A stretch of 64,000 nucleotides of DNA, taken from Thermocoleostomius sinensis A174. GTDB taxonomy: Bacteria > Cyanobacteriota > Cyanobacteriia > Elainellales > Elainellaceae. The translations under genes and the position numbers were made by a program. This document shows positions 8,669 through 16,840 of this stretch, one piece after another (the stretch's first letter is position 1; each line of letters begins with the position of its first letter). The notes under the pieces were generated by a model, which was given only the letters and a program-made list of their open reading frames with translations, ran no database searches and was not told where the DNA came from. The stretch is from assembly GCF_026802175.1 (NCBI RefSeq), contig NZ_CP113797.1, positions 969,026 to 1,033,025 of the forward strand. Direction: 5' to 3'.

Positions 8669-8696
8669 TATCTATTATACACATATAATATAGATA
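8669..8696. promoter_or_regulatory. AT-rich inverted repeat with TATAAT box
   Basis: TATCTATTATA (8669-8679) faces TATAATATAGATA (8684-8696) across four bases. The right arm includes TATAAT, a possible -10 box for the rightward gene at 8931. A promoter overlapped by an operator is the simplest reading; no good -35 box is seen. Confidence 0.35.
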
Positions 8697-8844
8697 AAGC
8701 GATAGATGGATGCCGGAGCCGACAAAGTACGGGGAACCTGCTGTTACCGCAGAACTGGAATCCGGAGCAAGCCGCCCACTTGGGAGAGCCGCTATCAGGT
8801 CGATAGGAACTCCGCCAGCCGTCACGAGGAGTGTCAATAGTTTG

Positions 8845-8902
8845 AACTGCCCTAAAAACGCAAATGCCCTGGACGAGCTACCAACTTCCCCAGGGCAGTT
8901 TG
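8845..8902 (+). promoter_or_regulatory. Leader with two mutually exclusive hairpins
   Basis: TGCCCTGG (8865-8872) pairs with CCAGGGCA (8890-8897), extended by CAAA/TTTG around one bulged G. The same right arm, AGGGCAGTT (8892-8900), also pairs perfectly with AACTGCCCT (8845-8853). The ribosome site AGGAGG and ATG at 8931 follow about 20 bases later. Competing stems of this kind are typical of attenuators, but neither has a downstream U-run, so control of translation is more likely than termination. Confidence 0.4.
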
Positions 8903-8930
8903 CCTGTTCACAACAACACAGGAGGTTGTT

Positions 8931-9212
8931 ATGACCCCATTTGAACTTGATTGTATCAGAGCCGAATCGGAAGCGAAGACCGATGCAGTCTGCCAGGATC
9001 TCTACCTAGATGGTTTAACTGATGGGGCAATGGGAGCGAAACCTCAGCGGAACGAGGAGCCTTACGTTCTAGGGTATGCCGAGGGTATCCGCCGTACCAG
9101 AGACCAGGGAATCGGTGAGATCCGCTGGAGCAGTCCCTATCAGAAGTTTGCCTTTGGCTTTGTCGATGGCATTGGCAACGGCACCGATGGCGAGAGCAAC
9201 TACGAGTTTTAG
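8931..9212 (+). CDS. Hypothetical small acidic protein
   Basis: The 93-residue product is preceded by a strong AGGAGG seven bases before the ATG. It contains two Gly-rich repeats of similar shape, LYLDGLTDGAMG near residue 25 and FGFVDGIGNGTDG near the end, with YVLGYAEGIRR between them; these could form short helical hairpins. No family is recognised. A terminator follows at 9236. It belongs to the plasmid-like gene set of the island that also contains the DUF5895-like protein. Its long structured leader suggests regulated translation. Confidence 0.55.
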   Translation: MTPFELDCIRAESEAKTDAVCQDLYLDGLTDGAMGAKPQRNEEPYVLGYAEGIRRTRDQGIGEIRWSSPYQKFAFGFVDGIGNGTDGESNYEF

Positions 9213-9235
9213 ACCTTGAATATTCGATTGCAACG

Positions 9236-9268
9236 GGGTTAAGAACAGAATCTTAGCCCTTTTTCTTT
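9236..9268 (+). terminator. Rho-independent terminator
   Basis: GGGTTAAGA (9236-9244) pairs with TCTTAGCCC (9251-9259), one G-U pair, six-base loop, and is followed by a T-rich run. It closes the small gene ending at 9212. Confidence 0.7.
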
Positions 9269-9298
9269 TATCTCACTACATCTACAAGGACACTCACT

Positions 9299-10219
9299 AT
9301 GGCAACGACAACACTTCACGACAACGCTCAACAGAATGGACATCAGCGCCCCGCAACACCCATTCAACCCTCCACCACTGCTCCTTTGCCCCAACGCGAT
9401 GAGTTTGATTCAGAAGCGTTTGAAGCCCAACGAGAATCCCTGCCCTATCTGCAACTGCTGAATTCTCAAGACCCTGATCAATCTGGATTCTTCATCACCA
9501 CTGAAAACAAGGAGTTGGTGAATTTCACTCCCACTGAGGAGTGGACACCCCACACAGCCACGTTTCAAAATGGCACGATCGCAGAAGGCTACCGCTCTTT
9601 ACTGGCGCGGTTTTTGATCCTGCACAAGTCCAAGCTGATGATGTTCGATCGCGATAACAGTGAGTTCATCGGGGTGTACCGCAAGTCTCAATACGATCGC
9701 AGCATCATGATTCTCAAGACCCGCTATTTGGTCTATGCCATCAGCAAAGACAAGCGCTTGCTCCATGATTCGCCCCTACTCCTGACGACCAAGGGTTCGT
9801 TCTCCGGTAGCTTTGGCGAGACGGTGGAGCAATTCCGCAACGACATGAGCAAAGCCTATGGTGCGGCTACTGGAGCCAAGAAGCCGAGGGGCGATCGGTT
9901 TATGGCACTGAGCATTCTCGCCGTTCGAGTCCAGCCCGAACTCAAGGGACAGTCGAAGAAATCCTGGGTCTGTTCTGTGGCGGACTATGGCGTTCCAACC
10001 GTTGAGAACTGGAAGTCCTTCTTCATTGGCTACAGACCCGAACTCAAGGAACGGATTCTAACCCAGTTCGATGAGTGGGCTGGTTTTGGCAACCCGGAAC
10101 GAGAGCTTGAGGCACAAGCCCAGCGGCAACCTTCCCCTCACTCTGCCCAAGCGGAGAGCGATCAGGAGCATGAAGAGAACTTTGACGACTTTGACTACGG
10201 CTATCCAGAGGAGATTTAG
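9299..10219 (+). CDS. DUF5895-like protein of cyanobacterial mobile elements
   Basis: The 306-residue protein has a disordered Gln/Pro/Thr-rich N-terminus (1-35), a compact domain (about 40-255) with LPYLQLLNSQDPDQSGFF, TRYLVYAISKDKRLLHDSPL and RFMALSILAVRVQPEL, and an acidic tail ending DDFDYGYPEEI. The domain resembles DUF5895 proteins, which occur on cyanobacterial plasmids and islands; their function is not established. An acidic tail is common in single-strand-DNA-associated proteins, which suggests, without proof, a role in replication or recombination. It is flanked by terminators at 9236 and 10241, so it is probably transcribed alone. Confidence 0.6.
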   Translation: MATTTLHDNAQQNGHQRPATPIQPSTTAPLPQRDEFDSEAFEAQRESLPYLQLLNSQDPDQSGFFITTENKELVNFTPTEEWTPHTATFQNGTIAEGYRSLLARFLILHKSKLMMFDRDNSEFIGVYRKSQYDRSIMILKTRYLVYAISKDKRLLHDSPLLLTTKGSFSGSFGETVEQFRNDMSKAYGAATGAKKPRGDRFMALSILAVRVQPELKGQSKKSWVCSVADYGVPTVENWKSFFIGYRPELKERILTQFDEWAGFGNPERELEAQAQRQPSPHSAQAESDQEHEENFDDFDYGYPEEI

Positions 10220-10240
10220 CGTTTAGCAGCCGTAGTCTAT

Positions 10241-10270
10241 CCCCAGGCTCTCCCGCTTGGGGGTTTCTTG
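10241..10270 (+). terminator. Rho-independent terminator
   Basis: CCCCAGGC and GCTTGGGG form an eight-pair stem with one G-U pair and a six-base loop, followed by GTTTCTTGTT. It lies 21 bp after the preceding stop codon. Confidence 0.6.
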
Positions 10271-10355
10271 TTCCAAGCAGCTTCAACTAGCGAGTTCAAC
10301 TACCGCAAACGGCTCTACCGCAATGAAATCTGTTTTCTCTTGAGAGGTTTGACCT

Positions 10356-10922
10356 ATGACATCCACTCCGCTTTTCATCGATCGATCCCACCCATCCGCC
10401 AGCTATCAGCAAGCCCTTTGCGATTTTGGCATCGCTGAGCTGATTGAGGCGCTGAGCAACTTCTGTGATCCAGACTTCGATGTGGGACGGATGCATTTGG
10501 AGGAGCAGGAACTAGAGCATCTCGCCACCCTCCTCATCCAACAACTCTGTGTCAGTCTCAATGGCAAGATGATGGCTGGCTACCTCAACGTCGTGAGAAA
10601 TGCGGATGCTTGGACAATCACAGATTTACCCAGGCTGGAGCTAAAACCACTGCAACATCTGCTTGTCCTCCCTAAAAGCTTTCCCCACCAAACCTCAGCC
10701 CCCCGATTTCTTGATGGCGACTCGGTGTGCTGGCTATCCTTGCCAAACTGTTCCCAAACCGATCGTGGTATCGTCATTGGACGATTTTTTGCCTTTGCTT
10801 CCCATCATGGGCAGTGGGAGTGGAAGTATCTGATTTGGCTCAAAGACACTTCCAGTGGAGTCCTTGCTGATACGGCTTGGGAAGAAGATTTGGAATCACT
10901 GGAGGAGGAGAAATACCCATGA
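10356..10922 (+). CDS. Hypothetical protein
   Basis: The 188-residue product is not recognised. It begins with a helical region (YQQALCDFGIAELIEALSNF) and has a central part with many Leu/Pro, then a C-terminal beta-rich part (DRGIVIGRFFAFASHHGQWEWKYL) and an acidic end. Its stop overlaps the start of the next gene in ATGA, so the two are translationally coupled. With the HTH protein downstream it may form a small regulatory or maintenance unit of the integrated island; that is inference from position only. Confidence 0.5.
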   Translation: MTSTPLFIDRSHPSASYQQALCDFGIAELIEALSNFCDPDFDVGRMHLEEQELEHLATLLIQQLCVSLNGKMMAGYLNVVRNADAWTITDLPRLELKPLQHLLVLPKSFPHQTSAPRFLDGDSVCWLSLPNCSQTDRGIVIGRFFAFASHHGQWEWKYLIWLKDTSSGVLADTAWEEDLESLEEEKYP

Positions 10923-11254
10923 CTCGTCCTCGTCCCTTGAGCGATCGCGACCTGGCACTAATCAACCTCTATGCCAACTGCCAACTGGGACTTTCTCCTC
11001 GTCGCTTCTATGCCAAGCGGGAAGTGAGCCATGAGGCGATCGCCAGCATTTGTTCCCGTTCTCCCTCCACGGTACGTCGCTGGTTTGGCAAAGGCAAACA
11101 CTACCGTGCCCCAAGTTCTGATGATTTGCGACATCTGGCGCTGATGGACTTTTTATTGGAACACTATGACGAAGTTCCGCCAGACCTATTCGATCGCTTG
11201 TGTGGTTCTCCTCAACGTATCCAGCCACAGAATCCAGACTCTTCCAGCACATAA
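10919..11254 (+). CDS. Helix-turn-helix DNA-binding protein
   Basis: The start is the ATG within ATGA at the end of the previous gene, giving 111 residues. The core SHEAIASICSRSPSTVRRWF (about 40-60) is a clear helix-turn-helix: the first helix, a turn with SRS, and a recognition helix STVRRWFGKG. An N-terminal basic helix and a C-terminal Leu-rich helix (HLALMDFLLEHY) may mediate dimerisation. It lies in the plasmid-like part of the island and could control the neighbouring small genes. The precise family is unknown. Confidence 0.6.
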   Translation: MTRPRPLSDRDLALINLYANCQLGLSPRRFYAKREVSHEAIASICSRSPSTVRRWFGKGKHYRAPSSDDLRHLALMDFLLEHYDEVPPDLFDRLCGSPQRIQPQNPDSSST

Positions 11255-11337
11255 GTCGAATTTTTTCAATTGCCAGTGGCGCTGTCTTTGACAGGTACGC
11301 TACCAGTAGGCTGGCAAGTTGTGTTTTCTACAGCTCT

Positions 11338-11547
11338 ATGAACGCTCAACCTTCCCTTTCCACTTGCGCGATCGAGGCTCGTCCTTGGGTGATCGTTTTG
11401 ATTCAGCCCAATGCCCAGCGCTCAGATCTGGTTCGTTTTCGCAATCGCTCCGATGGCGAAGACCATTTGCGAAAATTGCGGCGATTTATGCCCAAGACTC
11501 AATTCGAGCTAGTGTTCGATCCGCCTGCTCAGTCACCCTTGAATTAA
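11338..11547 (+). CDS. Small conserved cyanobacterial protein
   Basis: The 69-residue product starts at the ATG at 11338; an upstream in-frame start would overlap the HTH gene. The segment PWVIVLIQPNAQRSDLVRF followed by DGEDHLRKLRRFMPKTQF and VVFDPP-like FELVFDPP resembles small proteins seen repeatedly near cyanobacterial plasmid and island genes. The alternating strand-helix-strand pattern suggests a compact beta-alpha-beta fold. Function is unknown. The following gene begins 18 bp downstream. Confidence 0.5.
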   Translation: MNAQPSLSTCAIEARPWVIVLIQPNAQRSDLVRFRNRSDGEDHLRKLRRFMPKTQFELVFDPPAQSPLN

Positions 11548-11565
11548 TTGGAAGAGGTAAGCCAA

Positions 11566-11847
11566 ATGACTCCAGTTTTGATCCGCCTGTGTGCTGCCCT
11601 ATGGGTTTGCCAAGAAGCCGAGCAGAAGCGACCAGAATTTGTGGATGATTTGACGTGGCTGCGGGAGTTAGATGGCACGATTACTGCCCTCTCGCATGTT
11701 CCCGCCCCCAACACCACGATTGTTCTGAAGAGCAACTACGGTGATATTCCGACACGGGTCATCACGGTGCGAACAGAGGCGACCTCTAATGAGTTAACAG
11801 GTAGCGTCATGCCTGTTATCTTCGTTATTCCTGAAGATCACCTTTAG
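11566..11847 (+). CDS. Hypothetical protein
   Basis: The ATG at 11566 follows GGAAGAGG at suitable spacing, giving 93 residues; a TTG further up is less likely. The sequence has an N-terminal helix (LIRLCAALWVCQEAEQKRPEF), then TWLRELDGTITALSHVPA and a beta-rich end TRVITVRTEATS...VMPVIFVIPED. No family is recognised. The gene sits 10 bp from the convergent integrase gene and is the last rightward gene of the island. Confidence 0.45.
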   Translation: MTPVLIRLCAALWVCQEAEQKRPEFVDDLTWLRELDGTITALSHVPAPNTTIVLKSNYGDIPTRVITVRTEATSNELTGSVMPVIFVIPEDHL

Positions 11848-11857
11848 GAATCTACCC

Positions 11858-13069
11858 CTAATCTTCCAGAGTTGTTTGATCGGTCAATCCGAAAGAAGGA
11901 ACCTGGATATGCGCGATCGCTCCTGCATAATGCTCCTCAATGACCGCTACTGAAGTACCGCACCAATCTGCCACTCGCCTGGATATAATCCCACTTTCCA
12001 AACAAAGTGTAATAAATGTGTGCCGACAGTTGTACTGAGGCAAATATTCCTTCACCTTGCCTGCTTCCACCAATTTTTCCACCACGGGTTTCCACACCCG
12101 GTTGAGGAAGTTGTGGGTGTCAAGCTCCTTGCCCCTTCTAGCCGGAAATACGAGGGAATTTGGATCGGGATGCTCTGGTCTGACTGCCTCAAAGATAGCT
12201 CTTAGCTCCTCATTGATGGGAAAATTGATGGGAAAGTAGCGAGGTGTGTCGGTTTTGGTTGTTTTCCGAATGCGAACATCAGTGGCGACAGCTTCGCAGA
12301 TGTAGATCTGGTTCTTCTCAACATGCTTCCACTTAAGGGCGATCGCTTCTTCAGGTCTGCAACCCGTATGAAACAGAAATTTGACATAGGGAGCATAGTA
12401 GGAATGGGAAATCGGAGAGTATTTCGAGCAGTAAGTGTTATGTTCAAACGCTGAAATAATTGCCGCTACACACTCTTTGGAAAACGGTTTGCGAGACACT
12501 TTGCTCGCCTTTTTCGTCTTCACTTCCTGAGCCAGTTCTTTGAATGGATTCTCGGAGATCAGTTTTTTTCGGATTGCCCAGTTGCAACAAGCACTAAGCT
12601 GCTTCAGGGTTCGCTTGGCTGTTTCTGCGGCAAACTCACTCAGCAAGTGAGCTTGAATGGCAATGGCATCCTCTAAATAGGGCTTGGGGAACTTCCGGAT
12701 GCGTTTTTCAATCTTGCCGTAGTCTCTAATAATTGTTGTCTCTTCCAAATGCGCCTGCTGAAACTGGGTGTATTTCTCCCACAGGTCAAGCAGTGATGTT
12801 TTGGGGACGGGAAGCGGTGCAGCAGTGTTGGCAACACTCAAGGCATTTTGAGGCTTGTACTTCTCCAGGGTTGGATCAAAGCGCTCATAAATGATGTCTG
12901 ACTCAATAAGCTTGGCTTTTGCCTCTGCCACTTTCCGATTAACTTGAGTGTCTGCCAAGCCGAGTGTTAAATAATAACGCCTACCCCCGTAATGAAACCG
13001 AAGTTGTAACCGATCGTGGGTGGAAATGACAGAAACCATTCCCTTGCTTTGGCGTTTCCTGGGTTGCAT
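11858..13069 (-). CDS. Tyrosine site-specific integrase
   Basis: The 403-residue protein has an N-terminal arm-type DNA-binding part (RLQLRFHYGGRRYYLTLGL), a SAM-like core-binding domain (about 90-190) and a catalytic domain with TGCRPEEA, CRHTF (R349) and the nucleophile in EEHYAG (Y381). These are the Arg, His-x-x-Arg and Tyr positions of phage-type integrases. It lies 214 bp from a tRNA gene whose 3' end points toward it, the usual arrangement for an element integrated in a tRNA. It probably inserted and can excise the island extending left of 13283. All key catalytic residues appear present, so it may still be active. Confidence 0.9.
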   Translation of the reverse strand: MQPRKRQSKGMVSVISTHDRLQLRFHYGGRRYYLTLGLADTQVNRKVAEAKAKLIESDIIYERFDPTLEKYKPQNALSVANTAAPLPVPKTSLLDLWEKYTQFQQAHLEETTIIRDYGKIEKRIRKFPKPYLEDAIAIQAHLLSEFAAETAKRTLKQLSACCNWAIRKKLISENPFKELAQEVKTKKASKVSRKPFSKECVAAIISAFEHNTYCSKYSPISHSYYAPYVKFLFHTGCRPEEAIALKWKHVEKNQIYICEAVATDVRIRKTTKTDTPRYFPINFPINEELRAIFEAVRPEHPDPNSLVFPARRGKELDTHNFLNRVWKPVVEKLVEAGKVKEYLPQYNCRHTFITLCLESGIISRRVADWCGTSVAVIEEHYAGAIAHIQVPSFGLTDQTTLED

Positions 13070-13218
13070 AATAGCGCCTCCGAAGTAGTCGGGTTATTAG
13101 CAATCTACAAAGTCCATTTGCAATTTCAGGCTGGGTTACCATCATAGTAGTTCATCTGTACTGATTTTTTCCACCAAACTTCCACCACTTTTTACCCCAA
13201 ACTCCACCGTTTTACCCT

Positions 13219-13257
13219 AAAAAAATTTCAGGAGGTCTTGGAATGACCTCCTGAAAT
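13219..13257 (-). terminator. Strong terminator downstream of tRNA-Met
   Basis: ATTTCAGGAGGTC (13225-13237) and GACCTCCTGAAAT (13245-13257) form a perfect 13-bp stem with a seven-base loop. Read leftward it is followed by seven U, so it terminates the tRNA transcript. Confidence 0.8.
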
Positions 13258-13282
13258 GCCTTTCAGAACTTGATTTGGTTGA

Positions 13283-13355
13283 TGGCTCAGGCGGGATTTG
13301 AACCTGCGACCTTGGGCTTATGAGTCCCCTGCTCTAACCACTGAGCTACTGAGCC
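13283..13355 (-). tRNA. tRNA-Met (anticodon CAT)
   Basis: On the minus strand the 73-nt sequence folds as a cloverleaf: 7-bp acceptor stem GGCTCAG/CTGAGCC, D arm with AGCTCAGTGGTTAGAGC, anticodon loop ACTCATAAG, and T arm with GGTTCAAATCC. CCA is not encoded. CAT could be elongator Met, initiator Met or lysidine-modified Ile; the D arm and paired first acceptor base disfavour the initiator, and elongator Met is most likely. Its 3' end faces the integrase, marking a probable attachment site. Confidence 0.85.
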
Positions 13356-13530
13356 AAAAGTTTTAATGTGTACTTATGCCATAATTAATTGTAACTAAAA
13401 GTTTAACTAAATACAAGCTTCACTTGAGCAAATCAGCTATTCTCATTTTCAGGCACCAAGGAAATCACCTGAGCCTGCACAAGTTCTTCAAGGTTGCAAC
13501 TGACAGTAAAGATTGGTATTGCGTCAATGA

Positions 13531-15435
13531 TTATTCCACCGTGACTGACTTCGCCAAATTGCGCGGCTGATCCACATCTAAGCCCCGATGGGCAGCAATG
13601 TGATAGGACAGTAACTGTAACGGCACAACCGCTAGGATTGGAGACAATAATTCTTCTACATCCGGCACAGTCAATACATCATCAAAAATTTCAGTTGCGT
13701 GTGGATCATTGACGGGTGTAACTCCAATTAGGCGAGCGTCACGGGCTTTGGCTTCTTGGGCGTTGGAGAGTACTTTTTCATACACGCTGCCAGGCATTGC
13801 GATCGCCACCACCGGAACTTTTTCATCTAATAGAGCGATCGGCCCATGCTTCATTTCACCAGCCGGATAGCCTTCCGCATGAATGTAGCTGATCTCTTTG
13901 AGTTTTAATGCTCCTTCAAGTGCAATAGGAAAGTTGATACCACGTCCTATAAAAATGAAATCTTGAGTTTCTGAAAATTCGTGTGCCAATTCCTCAATTT
14001 GTTTCTCTTGAGTTTCCAGAATAGCTTCAATCTGTCCTGGTAATTGTCGCAATTGCAGAATGATCTGTTCCAATCGATCGATCGACAAGGTTTGCCGTCG
14101 ATAGGCTAAATCAAGCGCCAAGCCGTAAAACGCCATCAATTGAGCAGTAAATGATTTGGTCGCTGCCACGCCAATTTCAATTCCTGCATGCATATCAATT
14201 GCATAATCTACCAAACGAGCTAATGTGCTTTGCATACGGTTGGTAATGCCTAGCAAACGTGGTTGAAACCGATCGTCCAAATCGGCACGACGCTGTTTTT
14301 CCATATTCAAAGCAGAAATGGTATCAGCGGTTTCTCCCGATTGCGTTACACCAATGGTTAGGGTATTCGGTGTTAAGGGCGGCGGCGCATAGCGAAACTC
14401 TGAAGCATATTGGACTTGAGCGGGGATTCCAGCTAATTGTTCAATCAAGTATTTGCCAATTAAACTGGCGTGCCAACTAGTCCCGCAAGCAATAATTTGC
14501 ACCTGTTCCAAATTGGTATAGAGTCCGACAGGTAAGCCCAGGTTAATGGGATTTGTCGATCGATCGGTCACCCAATCAAGATTGAGGTAATGATCCAAGC
14601 ATGTTCGTACTACGCCCGGTTGCTCATAAATTTCCTTCAACATGAAGTGGCGGAATCCATGCTTTTCGGTGGCAGTTGAAACACCGCTAAGCAGATAGGG
14701 ATGTTTGCGTAGGCGCGTTCCCTCAAAGTCATAGACCGATACACCCAGCGGCGTCAGCGTGGCCATTTCGCCGGTTTCCAGCGTCACTACCGCTTGCGTG
14801 TGCGGCAGAATTGCCGGAATATCCGAAGCGCAGAAAAACTCTCCTTGCCCAAAGCCAATCACCAACGGGGCCGACTCCTGTCGGGCAATCACAATTTCAT
14901 CGGGATAGTCTGTACAAATGAGAGCAACCGCAAACGAACCTTCCAGTTGATGTACTGCACGGCGCACCGCTTCTGTGAACGGAGAAAGATACTGCTCCAA
15001 TTCACAATTGGCTTGCATTTGGTCAAGTTGATTAGCAACTAAGTTGGGAATGACTTCGGTATCTGTTTCGGTAACAAATTCATAACCTTTTTGCTTCAAA
15101 TCTTCCCGCAATTCTCGGTAGTTTTCTATGATGCCGTTTTGTACGACCGCCACTCGTCTAGACATATCGAGGTGTGGGTGCGCATTGTGTTCTTCAGGCT
15201 TCCCGTGTGTAGCCCAGCGCGTATGCCCAATACCAATCCAACCGGGATAATCATGTCCTACTAGTTTAGTTTGCAGATTGTGCAGTTTTCCCTTCGCCCG
15301 CACACAGTCAATTTTCCCCTCAAACAGTGTGGCAATTCCGGCCGAGTCGTAGCCTCGGTATTCCAGCTTCCGTAGCCCCTCCAAGAGAATTCCGCTAGCT
15401 GGCTGTGTTCCGATGTAGCCGACAATTCCACACAT
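13531..15435 (-). CDS. glmS: Glutamine-fructose-6-phosphate aminotransferase (GlmS)
   Basis: The enzyme makes glucosamine-6-phosphate from fructose-6-phosphate and glutamine, the first step to UDP-GlcNAc for peptidoglycan. The 634-residue length is normal. MCGIVGYIG places the catalytic Cys at position 2, exposed after Met removal. The glutaminase domain shows the typical GHTRWATHGKP and NGIIENY segments. Two sugar-isomerase domains follow, with CGTSWHA and TQSGETADT in the first and GRGINFPIALEGALKLKE in the second. The C-terminus DVDQPRNLAKSVTVE is the family signature. No ribozyme-like leader was recognised upstream, and it appears to be monocistronic. Confidence 0.97.
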   Translation of the reverse strand: MCGIVGYIGTQPASGILLEGLRKLEYRGYDSAGIATLFEGKIDCVRAKGKLHNLQTKLVGHDYPGWIGIGHTRWATHGKPEEHNAHPHLDMSRRVAVVQNGIIENYRELREDLKQKGYEFVTETDTEVIPNLVANQLDQMQANCELEQYLSPFTEAVRRAVHQLEGSFAVALICTDYPDEIVIARQESAPLVIGFGQGEFFCASDIPAILPHTQAVVTLETGEMATLTPLGVSVYDFEGTRLRKHPYLLSGVSTATEKHGFRHFMLKEIYEQPGVVRTCLDHYLNLDWVTDRSTNPINLGLPVGLYTNLEQVQIIACGTSWHASLIGKYLIEQLAGIPAQVQYASEFRYAPPPLTPNTLTIGVTQSGETADTISALNMEKQRRADLDDRFQPRLLGITNRMQSTLARLVDYAIDMHAGIEIGVAATKSFTAQLMAFYGLALDLAYRRQTLSIDRLEQIILQLRQLPGQIEAILETQEKQIEELAHEFSETQDFIFIGRGINFPIALEGALKLKEISYIHAEGYPAGEMKHGPIALLDEKVPVVAIAMPGSVYEKVLSNAQEAKARDARLIGVTPVNDPHATEIFDDVLTVPDVEELLSPILAVVPLQLLSYHIAAHRGLDVDQPRNLAKSVTVE

Positions 15436-15888
15436 AGGGGCAATACCTCCACTCAGGACTGAAATTGAGACCGAAATTGACTGACCCTTATTCTAGTCCC
15501 TGATCGTTTTGAAAACCATGTCACGGCAAACCGATTGTATCCCGATCGACCTCCGTTCGTTCTTATCCCTTCATCACTCACCACGTGGGACTCACTGCAC
15601 TCTGGACATTGGTTGACTGGAAAATCTTTTCCGGCGTTGCTGAATTCAAGTCGGATTTGCCTTCATCCCCGTATTTCTTCTCCTACACGAGGCGAAGGGA
15701 CTTCAACTCCAAACCCCGATCGAAAGCCCCTTGTCTGCTCTGGACGGGATCGAAATGAGGGCAGTTTGAGGGTTGTTAGTCAATCAACTCCAGGACTTGA
15801 TTTTCAATCTACTGTAATTTCTCATAAGCAATTACATGAGATGGTGAAGCATTCGATACCATAGGAAAGCAAATTTGAATGTTTGTTC
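15436..15888. other. Intergenic region without a supported gene
   Basis: This 450-bp spacer must hold the glmS promoter on the left and the promoter of the TM2 gene on the right. It contains GCGTTGCTGAATTCAAG (15633-15649), a sequence like ends of some cyanobacterial insertion sequences, but no matching second end. An open frame here has no recognisable protein character. Confidence 0.4.
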
Positions 15889-16299
15889 ATGCCAGTTGGA
15901 CATAAAGATCGTAAAATCGCAGCCCTGCTTGCTCTCATCAGTACCATTCCGCCGTTGCCTTCCGGACTGCACAAGTTCTACCTAGGGCAAATGCGTTGGG
16001 GCGTTGTCTACTTGCTGCTGTCTTGGACTCCTGTCCCCAAGATAGCTAGTGCGCTAGAGGCATTCTGGTATTTATTTCAAGATCCAGAGGAATTCGATCG
16101 TTACTTTAATTCCAACTTACAATCGATGGACACCATTGATGTAGCGGCTGTGTCAGCACAGTCAGTTACCACGGTGGTTCCTGCTCACGTGAATGCGGTA
16201 GCTGAGGCTCTACGCCAACTCGAGCAACTGCGCCAAGATGGACTGATGTCTGAATATGAGTTCGAGCAGAAGCGCCGGCAACTACTCGATCGACTGTAA
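15889..16299 (+). CDS. TM2-domain membrane protein with C-terminal SHOCT-like helix
   Basis: The 136-residue protein begins with basic residues (HKDRKIAALLAL) and two hydrophobic segments (about 9-30 and 42-58) joined by a GLHKFYLGQMRWG turn, the hallmark of TM2 domains. Residues 105-136 form an amphipathic region, EALRQLEQLRQDGLMSEYEF-, typical of SHOCT motifs that mediate oligomerisation. Similar small proteins are common in cyanobacteria; function is unknown. The preferred start is the ATG at 15889 rather than an upstream TTG. The ComEA-like gene follows 13 bp later, so they may be cotranscribed. Confidence 0.75.
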   Translation: MPVGHKDRKIAALLALISTIPPLPSGLHKFYLGQMRWGVVYLLLSWTPVPKIASALEAFWYLFQDPEEFDRYFNSNLQSMDTIDVAAVSAQSVTTVVPAHVNAVAEALRQLEQLRQDGLMSEYEFEQKRRQLLDRL

Positions 16300-16312
16300 G
16301 AAAGGATGAAGG

Positions 16313-16840
16313 ATGAAGGACAAAGGATTTCTGGGGCGATGGCGTCCATCTCGATCGCGGCGATTGACTGATCCCTACTATCGGTTTCAATCGCTAGAGG
16401 AAGTGCAGATCGCAGCTAAGCAAGGCGTGCGAATTGATGTCAATCAGGCGAGCGTGGACGATTGGTTGCGCTTACCAGGGCTATCGATTCATCAGGCTCG
16501 AACGTTGGTCGAATTAGCGCGATCGGGGGTAGCATTTCACTGTACCGATGATGTAGCCGCGGCGCTGAGTGTGCCAGTTCAGTCATTGCGCCCATTGGAA
16601 CCGATTCTGCAATTTTGCTACTACGATGCGGAGAGTGTGAGCACCTTTCAGACGGTGAATCCCAATACCGCTTCGATTGAACTGCTGCTCCAGGTTCCGG
16701 CGATCGATTTGTCTTTAGCCCAGGCAATTGTGCAAAATCGGCAGCAACAAGGAGCCTATCGATCGCTGTCGCAATTCCAACAGCGTCTTGGACTAGCGGG
16801 GACACTCACCGCAGAAATAATGCATTATCTTCGGTTTTAA
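16313..16840 (+). CDS. ComEA-like helix-hairpin-helix protein
   Basis: The 175-residue protein has two helix-hairpin-helix regions: VDDWLRLPGLSIHQARTLVE around residues 45-65 and NTASIELLLQVPAIDLSLAQ around 120-140, the latter followed by YRSLSQFQQRLGL. This pattern is that of ComEA and related DNA-binding proteins, which bind double-stranded DNA in uptake or repair. No signal peptide is visible at the N-terminus, which is Arg-rich (GRWRPSRSRR), so it is probably cytoplasmic rather than a canonical competence receptor. It overlaps the convergent lepB gene by 35 bp at the 3' ends. Confidence 0.8.
   Translation: MKDKGFLGRWRPSRSRRLTDPYYRFQSLEEVQIAAKQGVRIDVNQASVDDWLRLPGLSIHQARTLVELARSGVAFHCTDDVAAALSVPVQSLRPLEPILQFCYYDAESVSTFQTVNPNTASIELLLQVPAIDLSLAQAIVQNRQQQGAYRSLSQFQQRLGLAGTLTAEIMHYLRF

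Noticed and set aside
8710-8934. Open frame of 74 codons upstream of the small island gene
   Set aside because: It overlaps the structured leader and the next start, has no ribosome site and a low-complexity Pro/Ser/Thr content.
4-13283. DISARM or Druantia assignment for the first defence block
   Set aside because: The DUF1998-type helicase and other diagnostic genes of those systems are not present, so no system name is given.
15535-15864. Open frame of 109 codons between glmS and the TM2 gene
   Set aside because: No protein-like composition and no conserved motifs; the region looks like repeat-bearing spacer.
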